From: a virus
DNA length: 24,087 nucleotides
Direction: 5' to 3' (one strand)
IMG/VR virus record: IMGVR_UViG_3300030118_002201
Span: 1-24,087 of that record
The stretch's first letter is position 1; the number at the start of each line of letters is the position of its first letter. The position numbers and the translations under genes were made by a program. Under the pieces are notes generated by a model, which was given only the letters and a program-made list of their open reading frames with translations, made no database searches and had not been told where the DNA came from. This document shows positions 14,459 to 23,086 of the stretch, in pieces.

Positions 14459-15813
14459 TGTATAACGCACAACAACTTTATCAATTTTTACAATATGCAA
14501 AACAATATTTAGATGGTCAAGAGTTTGAGTATAAGACTGGAGATAAATTTTTAAATCCAAACAACGAAGAGGATTTACAAAAACTTATAGGTATTGCCTT
14601 AGCAGAACATAGAACAGGTAATAATACAACTGATGGTATGGCAAAGAATACACCAGGTGATGCAGGAACATCAAGAGGTCCATGGCAGATACGTGGAGAA
14701 ACAAACTGGAGCAGTGTTTTAAGAGAATATGATATTTTTGATAGTTTTGATAATTTAGACGAGGCTTTGGATGACCCTGGACTAAATGCAATAGCAGCAG
14801 TAATTATTGCAAACTATGACGTAGGTGAGAGAAAAGGTATAGACAACTGGAGTACAGCTATGGATGATACCTTTGGTATACAATCAGGAACAGGTCCATT
14901 TGTAGAGGCTGCAAAAAATTATGATGCAGGTCTTATAGAAATACCAACAAGAACTTTTGATGCAGAAGGTAATGCAACACCAATACCTGATGAGCCAAGA
15001 GCTGATGGTCAAACACAAACACAACCACCAACTGTAGTAAATGATAAATTATCTACAAAAAGCATGAGAGGTTTTTTGAAACAAGCACAACAAGGTCGTG
15101 TATTTAATAATCAAGAAGATTATGCATTTAAACAAGGTAGAAGTGTTGGTTTGTTATCAGGTAGTAATATTAACAATCAACATAAAAAATTATTGGAAGA
15201 TGTAAACATAGCTGATTTATCAGACGCACAAGTTGTTAAATTATATGCAGATAACATACATAAATACATAGCATACAATACAACCATAAAAGGTGTTGGT
15301 ATGCAAGGTGATGGACAAAACGTTGTAGATAATATAAAAGATAATGTATATAAAAAAGATGATGTTTTTTATGATGTAAGAACTGGTGAGATAATAAATG
15401 GCAATCAAGCAAATGCAAGAGTAAGAGGTAACAAAACTTTTTTTTATCAACAGTTTATAAACGGTAAAGAATCAGACCCATTAAATCAATTAAGTTCTGT
15501 GTATAGATATTTGTTTAACACTACACATAATTTTATTCCTGTAGAAGATGCTATGACTACACCTGACACTACTATTAGAAGTCCTGGAACAGGATTTCCA
15601 GTAAACAGAGGACAGTTTTTAGAAGAATTTAATAATACAAGATTTCCAAAAAGACCAGGACAAAACCTTGGTGAAGGAGTAGCACAACAAAAAGCTGCAC
15701 CTACGTTTTTAAATAACTTAGAAAAAATATTGAGAATAAAAAAAGGTAATGTAAAACCAGGTGAAAAACCTGAGTTAACAAATAATGCTAGGGATTTTCT
15801 AGGTGGTAGATAG
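14458..15813 (+). CDS. 451-aa virion protein with lysozyme-like (transglycosylase) domain
   Basis: GAGGAG lies well placed before the ATG, which overlaps the previous stop by 1 nt. The N-terminal third looks like a lysozyme-fold muramidase: IALAEHR with candidate catalytic Glu50, a Gly-rich loop, SRGPWQIRG (72-80) matching the usual SxGxWQI, then helices with NAIAAVIIANYD (110-121). Such enzymes cut the glycan strands of peptidoglycan. The rest, about 180-451, is polar with no recognised domain. Position inside the virion operon rather than with a holin suggests a virion-bound enzyme for DNA entry; that is inference. Confidence 0.75.
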   Translation: MYNAQQLYQFLQYAKQYLDGQEFEYKTGDKFLNPNNEEDLQKLIGIALAEHRTGNNTTDGMAKNTPGDAGTSRGPWQIRGETNWSSVLREYDIFDSFDNLDEALDDPGLNAIAAVIIANYDVGERKGIDNWSTAMDDTFGIQSGTGPFVEAAKNYDAGLIEIPTRTFDAEGNATPIPDEPRADGQTQTQPPTVVNDKLSTKSMRGFLKQAQQGRVFNNQEDYAFKQGRSVGLLSGSNINNQHKKLLEDVNIADLSDAQVVKLYADNIHKYIAYNTTIKGVGMQGDGQNVVDNIKDNVYKKDDVFYDVRTGEIINGNQANARVRGNKTFFYQQFINGKESDPLNQLSSVYRYLFNTTHNFIPVEDAMTTPDTTIRSPGTGFPVNRGQFLEEFNNTRFPKRPGQNLGEGVAQQKAAPTFLNNLEKILRIKKGNVKPGEKPELTNNARDFLGGR

Positions 15814-15980
15814 TGGATGGCTTACAAGAGTATTTAGATAATAACCCACAACTAAAACAATATGTAAAAGATGGTGTAATACTTTGGGATAAACTTGGTG
15901 TTGATATTGACGAAGAAAGAAAACAACCTGATTATGATGATGATTTGACTTTGTTTATGAGTATGACTGTATTTCTATAA
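15813..15980 (+). CDS. 55-aa acidic protein with GTG start
   Basis: GTG at 15813 shares its G with the preceding TAG stop, and AGGTGG lies 6 nt upstream. The end overlaps the next start by 1 nt (TAATG). The product begins with V-coded Met, then DGLQEYLDNNPQLKQYVKDG, and is acidic with a hydrophobic end LTLFMSMTVFL. There is no other in-frame start of useful length. I recognise no family. Perfect fit between two overlapping neighbours argues that it is translated. Confidence 0.65.
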   Translation: MDGLQEYLDNNPQLKQYVKDGVILWDKLGVDIDEERKQPDYDDDLTLFMSMTVFL

Positions 15981-18900
15981 TGGCTACATTTGATGAGATA
16001 GTTGGTAGATTAGAAAATTTTTTTGTATTTGATAATTATGACAAAATATCTGATACACATATAGACCAAACAGGTATTTATAAAAATATTAGAATTAGTT
16101 TAGAAGAGGTATTTGAAGGTGATTTTTCTGAAACTGAAATAAGAAAACTAAAAGATTTTATAAATGAATTAGTAGATAACGGTTTTGCAATAACTTTTAG
16201 AGGTGACCAAAGTTCTTTATCAACATTATTAAAAGAAGATACTGTTGGTGATAGAGGTGCAGTAAAACAAATAAATAGAAATTCAATTCCTCGTAGTTAT
16301 ATCATGGCTAATCCATTAGTTGAATATGTATATTTGCCTGATGACATAAATGTGCAAAAACAAAAATTTTTAAAAAAGTATAAAGAAGAATTAAAAAATA
16401 TAGGTGGAGGTGTTATTAATGATATTGAATTGAAACCATTATATCCAGGTGGACCATTGTTTGCTAAAAATGCAAGAGATGCAGAAAATTTAAAAATACA
16501 TTTACAAAATATCTTACGCAACCCTGTTTCAAATGCAATATTACGTAGTGCAGAACTATCCTCTGAGATAGTAGGAGGAGGAAAAAAAGGGAGAACAAAA
16601 AGAATATATAAAGGTGGAGTACCTAAATATTTTTCTAAAATACAACAAAATCCATTAGACGGTATGCGTAAATTACAACAAAATCCAGGTTACACATTAG
16701 CTATATTTGCAAATATAGACGGAGAAAAAATACCTGTATCTTTACTTTATGATTATGTAACAGGAGGTTTTGAATCTAATTTTGAAGGATATGTTAGAAA
16801 TGGACAAAGACTTAGTATTGTACATAATATTTTAGATACTACACCTAGTAATGTTCAAGGTTTTTTTCCTGACCCTTATTATTCTTATGACAAACAATTA
16901 AATAATTATGTAATTAAAAAAGGTGGAGATTTTGAATTATTTAAAGCAAAATCAATGTTAAGGAATGTAGAAAAATGGTTTCGTGGTTTTTTAAGAACAG
17001 CAGATTTAAGTAATATAACATTATCAAATTCACCTGATAACGCACAAGTTGGTGATTTTTACCAAAATGGTGGTTTTATATTTCAAACTGGTGCTGAACA
17101 AATAAGTTCAACTACAAGTATGATTAGATACCCTGACCCTACAAGACCTACAGTAAAAGATTCATTAGTAAAATTAAATACTTTTAAAGATTTTAATATA
17201 GATAGAGATGGAACTATATCTAACATTTATGGTCGACCTGAAATATCAAATCCTCCAACAGGTATAAAAAATAAAAATTATCCTAATATGTTGCGTTCAG
17301 AAAGACATAGGATATTAATTAATTTTTATAATAATCCTGAAAATATAAACATAAGAAATATAACACAAGCTATATTTGGTGCTGATATAGGTCTTGATGG
17401 TGCTGTTGGATATTCAAGAGATAATCCAACTAAATATTTAGTAAACGAAGAAATTATTACAGCTATAAATGAGTATGCAGAAAGAAATTTAGGTAAACAA
17501 CATATTATAAGAACACTTTTAAGTTCTGATTATTTACAAGAATATACAGGTATTAATCCTGAAACTCTTAGTGCAGAGGAAAAAGATTTGTTTGAATTTA
17601 AAGAAAAAACATTTACAGGCACAAATATAGATGAGTTTCCTTATAGATTCATAAAAGAATTACAAGAAACAGGATTTGAAGATGTTGGAAGTGAACCTAT
17701 AAATTTACCACTTAGAGAGGATTTATCTACAGAACAAATAAATGAATTTTATTTTACTGCAGGAACACAACCAGTAACAGATACACCGACTACACCTGCA
17801 GATAATCAAGTTTCTACTGCTAATTTAATAGAACAGTTTGATAGATTTTCTGAAATGGATATGCCATATAGTCTAACTGCAGGTTTTGATTCTGATATAG
17901 ATTACAGTGATGAAACCGTTGGTGCATTTGTAACACGTAACAATACTTTTGATATGTTAAACAGTTCTGTAGCAGGACAAGCAACACAATTAAACAAAAT
18001 ACTTGATAACTTTACTTACACTGGTCAAGGTTTAGATATAATGTTAACTAATAACAGACCATTTATATCAGATGAGTTTAGACATAGACTTACAACAAAC
18101 ATGAGAGATACAATGTATTTAAATAATCAAAAAGAATTAATTGCATTGGATGTTGAGTATGTAGGTAGAGTATCTGCACAAACACATGCAATAGAGTTAG
18201 GAGTAGCATTTTATGAACCAAGTATAAATCAAATCTTTACAAACTACACCGTATATCATGTAATTCCTAGTGAGGATAATTTTGTTATTGATGGAGCTTT
18301 TTCAAGTAGACCTATAGATGCTGTAGATATTGCATTTACATCTTCATTAGATGAATTTACAAATGTTATATACAATCAAACTGGACCAACAAACATAGCA
18401 ACACCTACATGGCGTGTAGCAGAAACTATGGGTGTTACTACTGGTGGTAATATGAATTATAATTTTGATGTTAAAAAATATCTTGTTGAAGATAAAAGTG
18501 TGCAAAGACAAGAAGTACGTGATTTTCAACAAACATTAGATAAATCAAACGAACCAAGAAATTTTACAACTAGGTCACCACAAACTTTTTACACAAATGT
18601 GCAATTTGAGGCTATGGAGATGATACGAAACACAGATGACCTAAATCAATTACTTGATGTGTTAGAAAAATATACAGATGAATTGTCTATTGCTAATTTT
18701 GAAATGGAGATTTTTGATTCCTCAACAGAAGGCAACATGCCAATATTACAAAAAATACATAAACAACCAATACAATTGTTAAATCCACAAGACAGTTTTG
18801 AATTAAAAAATAACAGAATAGTACCTTTATTTGATGAATTTTCTGATATAAGAGTAAAAAATGTTACATTTAGAATACCATCTAAAGATTTATCTAATGG

Positions 18901-19831
18901 TGTGTTTCAAAATTATTTTTCTAAAATACAAATTGGTACAGATGCTTTCGGTGAACCTGCTACTTTAATGAGTGCAAATGCTTTTCGTGCAGATGCACAT
19001 CCATCAAATATTATGTACAGAGTAGATGTTCCAGGATTAGTTTTTGATGTAAATAATTTAGACCAGGTGTTTTCTCCATACACACTTGGATATACAACTG
19101 AAACAGGTGACATTGGTTATTATGGTCCACCTCACAATGCTGCAAGAGTTCCTGTAAGTCCTAATCCTGATTTACCTACACTTAGACAATTAGGTAGAAG
19201 TTTTGCTAAAACAAAAACAGGTAAAGCATTAGGAACAGCTTGGAAAACTATTGATATTGGAGAAACATTAATATCAAAAGCATTTGCAAAAGCACAACAG
19301 GCTGCTTTTGCCGCAGGTGCTGTAGGTCTTGGAAGTGCTGCTATTTTTGCAGCTAAAGCATGGGCATTATACGAAGTAGGAAGTTTAATTTTTTCAGCTA
19401 TTCAACAAGTACCTGAGTTATACAATGTTGTACAACAAAGAAATGAAATACTTAAAAATGGTGAAGAATGGGAAAAACAAATAGTTGAAGAAACTTTTTG
19501 GCAGGATTATGGTCCACAGTTTTTAGAGGTTTTAGAACGTGCAGGAGATAGGTCACCTGCTGAATTATTGTCAAATCAAATATGGAGTTTTACGCTAAAT
19601 AATCTTAGACAACAATCAGAAGGTCAGATATTCGAGGATGATTTAGAGGAAAACTTTGACACTATGGACGATATTTATTACTCGCCTATACCTGGAGACG
19701 TAAAACTTGAACAAATGCAAAACAATGTTGATTATGATAAAGTATTTACAGGGTACTTAAACAATGTACCTGAGGCAAATGTAATTGCAAATAGGACATT
19801 TAAACTTGCAAATGAGGTGTACAACAGATAA
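15980..19831 (+). CDS. 1283-aa virion protein with an embedded exonuclease-like motif
   Basis: The ATG overlaps the previous stop by 1 nt; no clear ribosome binding site is seen. Residues 1-700 match nothing I know. At about 720-752 IALDVEYVG then HAIELGVAFYE and NYTVYHVIP closely follow the Exo I region of DnaQ/RNase T-type (DEDD) exonucleases, with D724 and E726 as metal ligands. A weak Exo II candidate is ANFEMEIF at 905-912; no Exo III motif is evident, so it may be divergent or inactive. An Ala-rich hydrophobic segment (about 1101-1143) could contact or cross a membrane. With the neighbours it is probably an internal or ejected virion protein; activity is unproven. Confidence 0.7.
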   Translation: MATFDEIVGRLENFFVFDNYDKISDTHIDQTGIYKNIRISLEEVFEGDFSETEIRKLKDFINELVDNGFAITFRGDQSSLSTLLKEDTVGDRGAVKQINRNSIPRSYIMANPLVEYVYLPDDINVQKQKFLKKYKEELKNIGGGVINDIELKPLYPGGPLFAKNARDAENLKIHLQNILRNPVSNAILRSAELSSEIVGGGKKGRTKRIYKGGVPKYFSKIQQNPLDGMRKLQQNPGYTLAIFANIDGEKIPVSLLYDYVTGGFESNFEGYVRNGQRLSIVHNILDTTPSNVQGFFPDPYYSYDKQLNNYVIKKGGDFELFKAKSMLRNVEKWFRGFLRTADLSNITLSNSPDNAQVGDFYQNGGFIFQTGAEQISSTTSMIRYPDPTRPTVKDSLVKLNTFKDFNIDRDGTISNIYGRPEISNPPTGIKNKNYPNMLRSERHRILINFYNNPENINIRNITQAIFGADIGLDGAVGYSRDNPTKYLVNEEIITAINEYAERNLGKQHIIRTLLSSDYLQEYTGINPETLSAEEKDLFEFKEKTFTGTNIDEFPYRFIKELQETGFEDVGSEPINLPLREDLSTEQINEFYFTAGTQPVTDTPTTPADNQVSTANLIEQFDRFSEMDMPYSLTAGFDSDIDYSDETVGAFVTRNNTFDMLNSSVAGQATQLNKILDNFTYTGQGLDIMLTNNRPFISDEFRHRLTTNMRDTMYLNNQKELIALDVEYVGRVSAQTHAIELGVAFYEPSINQIFTNYTVYHVIPSEDNFVIDGAFSSRPIDAVDIAFTSSLDEFTNVIYNQTGPTNIATPTWRVAETMGVTTGGNMNYNFDVKKYLVEDKSVQRQEVRDFQQTLDKSNEPRNFTTRSPQTFYTNVQFEAMEMIRNTDDLNQLLDVLEKYTDELSIANFEMEIFDSSTEGNMPILQKIHKQPIQLLNPQDSFELKNNRIVPLFDEFSDIRVKNVTFRIPSKDLSNGVFQNYFSKIQIGTDAFGEPATLMSANAFRADAHPSNIMYRVDVPGLVFDVNNLDQVFSPYTLGYTTETGDIGYYGPPHNAARVPVSPNPDLPTLRQLGRSFAKTKTGKALGTAWKTIDIGETLISKAFAKAQQAAFAAGAVGLGSAAIFAAKAWALYEVGSLIFSAIQQVPELYNVVQQRNEILKNGEEWEKQIVEETFWQDYGPQFLEVLERAGDRSPAELLSNQIWSFTLNNLRQQSEGQIFEDDLEENFDTMDDIYYSPIPGDVKLEQMQNNVDYDKVFTGYLNNVPEANVIANRTFKLANEVYNR

Positions 19832-21051
19832 TGGCTATATTTAAACAAGGTAGTAACCTGCAAACTCCTGATGAGTTAATTCAAGTAAATGATGAGTTTT
19901 ATGCAGTGTATTTGTACACAGCAACAAGCGGAAATGTATTACCTTTAGTAGTTTCTGTTGATTTACCACAAAGTTTTGAAGAAGGTGCGTTAGAACAAGC
20001 ACAGCCATACACATTACAGGAATATACTGATAAGTATGGATATGCATTTTTTCCAATGTTTAACCTATCAGACTTGTCACAGATAGACCCTGAAAATCCA
20101 TCAACAGACATAGATTTTATATTAGATAATATTGAAAATGATTTAGAAAAGAAAGCAACAATTTTTGGTAAAGAGTGGTACAAAGATGATGAGGTGCAAC
20201 AGTTGTTTGCATATGGTGCTATAACTGGTGAGGATATATCACCTTATTTAGAAAATCTTACGTGGTTCAAAGACCACTCTGATAAAGAAAGAGATTGGAT
20301 AAGACTTGTCTATACAAATCCTACAAAAGCTGCAGAACAAGTAAAAGCAAACTACACAGCTTTGAAGTTACAAACTGCGGCATTAAATATATCAGGTGAG
20401 GGATTAGATGATTTACTTAGACAATTAGCAGCAGAGGTTGCACAAGGTAAGATAGATTCTGCTGAGGCAGCAAACACATTGTCTTATCTGATAGACCCAT
20501 ACAGATTGTCTATGGCAGGTGGTTCAAGTGCTATGAATCAAGATTATGTTGGTTACATTGATAAAATAAATCCTACACAATCAGGTAGAGCTGATGCTAA
20601 AAATCTAGTATCACAATATTTAGGTGTAGATGCAGCAGTTGCATTTGAGAGTAACGGAGTTATAGAACAATATTCTGCTATGTTACGTGCTGATGCACAA
20701 GCAGGAGAAGGTGTTACTGCAAACAGAGAGATTATAGAAAATCAATTACAAGCTGCACATGACAAAATGTTTCCTAACTATGAAGGAAGTAAACATTCAT
20801 TATGGTCACAACCATTGTATAGAACTGCACAAAGAGTTTTAGGTAAAGCTGCTTTGTCAAATGCTGATAAAAAAGATATAGATATTATTTCACAATCAGT
20901 CGGTGGTGATATGACATTGTTTGCAGGAGAGTTAAGAAAGAAGTTTGAGGATGACCCAACATACCAGGACACAGTGTTAGGTGCTATGACTGGTGCATTT
21001 AAACAAGATATATCAGGTGTATTTTCAGGACAAAGTTTGGTAGGTAGATAA
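19831..21051 (+). CDS. 406-aa hypothetical virion protein
   Basis: GAGGTG lies 11 nt before the ATG, which overlaps the previous stop by 1 nt. The N-terminal 55 residues look beta-rich (DEFYAVYLYTATSGNVLPLVV). The middle is helical and acidic, with WYKDDEVQQLFAYG (about 116-129), LTWFKDHSDKERDWIRLVYTNP (143-164) and then Ala-rich helices. From memory, similar helical segments occur in large marine phage virion proteins, but I cannot name a function. Its context, between the 1283-aa protein and the peptidoglycan-binding protein, places it in the same virion assembly or ejection cassette. Confidence 0.7.
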   Translation: MAIFKQGSNLQTPDELIQVNDEFYAVYLYTATSGNVLPLVVSVDLPQSFEEGALEQAQPYTLQEYTDKYGYAFFPMFNLSDLSQIDPENPSTDIDFILDNIENDLEKKATIFGKEWYKDDEVQQLFAYGAITGEDISPYLENLTWFKDHSDKERDWIRLVYTNPTKAAEQVKANYTALKLQTAALNISGEGLDDLLRQLAAEVAQGKIDSAEAANTLSYLIDPYRLSMAGGSSAMNQDYVGYIDKINPTQSGRADAKNLVSQYLGVDAAVAFESNGVIEQYSAMLRADAQAGEGVTANREIIENQLQAAHDKMFPNYEGSKHSLWSQPLYRTAQRVLGKAALSNADKKDIDIISQSVGGDMTLFAGELRKKFEDDPTYQDTVLGAMTGAFKQDISGVFSGQSLVGR

Positions 21052-22364
21052 TGGATTTAACAACAGAAGAGATAAGACAGTTACAAAGAGAGCTAGGAGT
21101 TGTAGCAGACGGTATTATTGGACCTAAAACAAGAGCTGCTGCACAAAAGAAAATATTAGAATCTAGTTCTGTTGATGGTGCAAAAATAATTGCAGACAGA
21201 TTTACAGATGTTTTAAATTCAACTGGACTTGTAGTTGGAACAGATAGAGTTGATGACCCAATAGATACTGATGGTGATACTGATGGTGATACTGATGGTG
21301 ATACTGATGGTGATACTGATGGTGATACTGATGGTGATAAAGTTGTTACAGGTTATCCAAAAATATTATTTAACAGTAATGGTGACTTCTTTTCTGTGGA
21401 CAATCCTGAACAAGAACAAGCTGCAAATAACGCAGGATTTGTATTATCAACACCACCTGAACCAAAAGGTGGTGGATTTGATTTAGATAATTTAAATAAC
21501 ATATTAGGACAATACGCTACACAATCACAGGTGCAAGAAACTGTAAGAACAGGACCATCAACATTTGAACAAGCAAAAGGTTTATACCCCTATCTTGACG
21601 ATAGATTAGTAAGATTATTTTTAAATAAATATGCAGAATCAGGCAACGAAAGATTAGCACTTGCAGAAATGAGAGCAGACCCAATTATGGTAGAGATTTA
21701 TCCTGGTATAAAAAGAGATGATGGTTCACTTCGTATGACAGAACAAGAGTATGTTGCTGCTGTAGATAACATGAAAGCAAGTGTACGTAAATTTAATTTA
21801 AATCCTAACGAGTTTAATGATGACATTGTACAAGCTATAGGTGGTGACGTATCACCATTAGAGTTTTCACAAAGATTAGATGCAGGATATGAAGGTGTTG
21901 TAAATAATATACCGCAAGTAAAACAAGCATATTTAGATAACTTTGGTATTGATTTACCTGATGAATCTATATTTGCAATGTTTGTATCACCTAATGTAGC
22001 AACAAAAATACTTGAAGGTCAGATTAGAGCATCACAAGTTATTGGTGAGGCTGAGGCTGCAGGTTTTGGTAGCATTACAGCACAAGTTGCAGAATCACTT
22101 ACAGCACAAGGATTGACACAAGAAGGTGCTAGAAAAGGATTTGGTGAGGCTGCATTGTCATTACCAGGAATACAGACAGCAGCACTATCACAAGGTAGAG
22201 ACAATATTGGTGTTGCAGAGTATGTAGAGGCTACACAACTTGGTGATGCACAACAACTTAGAGAATTACAAAATGTTATTAATCAAAATCGTGCTGAAAG
22301 TGCAGCAATACTAGGTGCAGCTACAAATAGAGCAGGACAAGTAACAGGTCTTATAGAACAATAG
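21051..22364 (+). CDS. 437-aa protein: peptidoglycan-binding N-terminus, (TDGD)6 linker, helical C-terminus
   Basis: TAGGTAG precedes the ATG, which overlaps the previous stop by 1 nt. Residues 6-30 (EIRQLQRELGVVADGIIGPK and onward) match the peptidoglycan-binding PG_binding_1 pattern LQxxLGxxxDGxxGxxT. Residues 73-96 are six TDGD repeats coded by an exact 12-nt unit; their D-x-D-G-D spacing resembles Ca-binding loops, but a flexible linker is as likely. The C-terminal half carries LRMTEQEYVAAVDNM, SPLEFSQRLDAGYEGV and a long Ala-rich helical end, a pattern I remember from virion proteins of marine phages. It ends the first operon. A wall-binding virion part is inferred. Confidence 0.75.
   Translation: MDLTTEEIRQLQRELGVVADGIIGPKTRAAAQKKILESSSVDGAKIIADRFTDVLNSTGLVVGTDRVDDPIDTDGDTDGDTDGDTDGDTDGDTDGDKVVTGYPKILFNSNGDFFSVDNPEQEQAANNAGFVLSTPPEPKGGGFDLDNLNNILGQYATQSQVQETVRTGPSTFEQAKGLYPYLDDRLVRLFLNKYAESGNERLALAEMRADPIMVEIYPGIKRDDGSLRMTEQEYVAAVDNMKASVRKFNLNPNEFNDDIVQAIGGDVSPLEFSQRLDAGYEGVVNNIPQVKQAYLDNFGIDLPDESIFAMFVSPNVATKILEGQIRASQVIGEAEAAGFGSITAQVAESLTAQGLTQEGARKGFGEAALSLPGIQTAALSQGRDNIGVAEYVEATQLGDAQQLRELQNVINQNRAESAAILGAATNRAGQVTGLIEQ
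21267..21338 (+). repeat. six tandem 12-nt repeats (ACTGATGGTGAT)
   Basis: Six in-frame copies of ACTGATGGTGAT code for TDGD inside the 437-aa protein. The unit is a multiple of three, so slippage would change linker length without breaking the frame. The preceding ATAGAT and following AAAGTT break the series. A second reading frame here gives a hydrophobic MVIL repeat, which is a shadow. Confidence 0.95.
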
Positions 22365-22391
22365 TTGCACAATCAAAATTTATGTTATAAT
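22365..22391 (+). promoter_or_regulatory. promoter of the scaffold and capsid operon, extended -10
   Basis: TTGCAC (22365-22370), 15 nt, then TATAAT (22386-22391) preceded by TGT. The -35 box begins right after the TAG stop of the previous gene. The core TTTATGTTATAAT (22379-22391) and the 15-nt spacer repeat the layout at 1299-1325. Transcription would start near 22398, giving a leader of about 170 nt. Confidence 0.65.
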
Positions 22392-22446
22392 AATTACAAG
22401 CTGCGTTTGTAAGTCTGCAGGATAATATGACTTCTGTTTTGTATTC

Positions 22447-22536
22447 GGTCTTGATGCCTACTAACAAGACCTGTCAAATAAAAAAAGTAGAGTAAAAAAA
22501 AGAGTGGAAACACTCAGAGGTAACTCATACACCTCT
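22447..22536 (+). ncRNA. three consecutive hairpins in the capsid-operon leader
   Basis: GGTCTTG 22447-22453 pairs with CAAGACC 22465-22471 (11-nt loop). GAGTG 22502-22506 pairs with CACTC 22511-22515 around a GAAA tetraloop. AGAGGT 22516-22521 pairs with ACCTCT 22531-22536. All stems are perfect, and the last two touch. An A-rich spacer separates the first from the others; no T-run follows, so they are not terminators. They could stabilise the mRNA, be RNase processing sites, or control translation of the scaffold gene 36 nt further on. Confidence 0.55.
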
Positions 22537-22571
22537 TGTAAAAATATCGTATGAAGTAAGGACAATTAAAT

Positions 22572-23024
22572 ATGGCAGATGAGCAAAACTCACAAAGCAA
22601 CGACAGCGAAAAAAACTGGAAAGCTATGAGGGAAGAAAATGAACTCTTATCTAAGAAGGTAGCTGAGTTTGAGGCTAAAGAAAGAATAGATGTTTTTAAC
22701 AAAGCAGGTCTTGATACCTCAAAAGGAGTTGGTAAAGCAGTTGACATGATGTACGAAGGTGATTTGACTATAGAAGGAATCCAATCATATGCATCTGAAG
22801 AATTTGGAGTAACGTTTGGGCAACAAGACGGAATACAAGACACTGTACAAAGTACAGAAGAAAGTCAGGAACGCTTAAATAATATTCAGAAAAATTCAGT
22901 CGTAGATATTTATGACGAAGATGTTATAGGACAGATTAAAGAAATAGAAAAAACAGGTAACGTACGAAGTTCAATCGCTGCCAAACTTGCTGCTATAGAG
23001 GAAGATAAAAAAGCACAAAAGTAA
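22572..23024 (+). CDS. 150-aa probable scaffold protein
   Basis: Scaffold proteins guide capsid assembly and then leave the shell. The evidence is position immediately before the major capsid gene, small size, and composition: a polar acidic N-terminus rich in Gln and Ser, a coiled-coil helix KNWKAMREENELLSKKVAEF (14-33), a middle with AGLDTSKGVGKAVDMMYEGD, and a helical C-terminus ending with lysines (EEDKKAQK). A basic C-terminal helix that binds the capsid protein is usual in scaffolds. The ATG has AAGGA 8-9 nt upstream. No protease domain is seen. Confidence 0.75.
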   Translation: MADEQNSQSNDSEKNWKAMREENELLSKKVAEFEAKERIDVFNKAGLDTSKGVGKAVDMMYEGDLTIEGIQSYASEEFGVTFGQQDGIQDTVQSTEESQERLNNIQKNSVVDIYDEDVIGQIKEIEKTGNVRSSIAAKLAAIEEDKKAQK

Positions 23025-23033
23025 ATTATCTTC

Positions 23034-23072
23034 TAAATTGTCAAAAAAATAAGTAAAAGTAAAGACAATTTA
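23034..23072 (+). other. 9-bp hairpin before the capsid ribosome binding site
   Basis: TAAATTGTC 23034-23042 pairs perfectly with GACAATTTA 23064-23072 around a 21-nt A-rich loop. The AGGAG ribosome binding site (23074-23078) begins 2 nt later and stays single-stranded. No T-run follows, so it is probably an mRNA stability or processing element rather than a terminator. Confidence 0.5.
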
Positions 23073-23086
23073 TAGGAGAAATTAAA

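Noticed and set aside
7014-19831. Virion RNA polymerase in the giant proteins
   Set aside because: No DFDGD-type catalytic motif or other polymerase signature was found in the 2001-aa or 1283-aa proteins. YDSDGK in the 2001-aa protein does not match it.
21271-21486. ORF with MVIL repeats overlapping the TDGD repeat
   Set aside because: It is a shifted reading of the 12-nt repeat inside the 437-aa gene and has no ribosome binding site.
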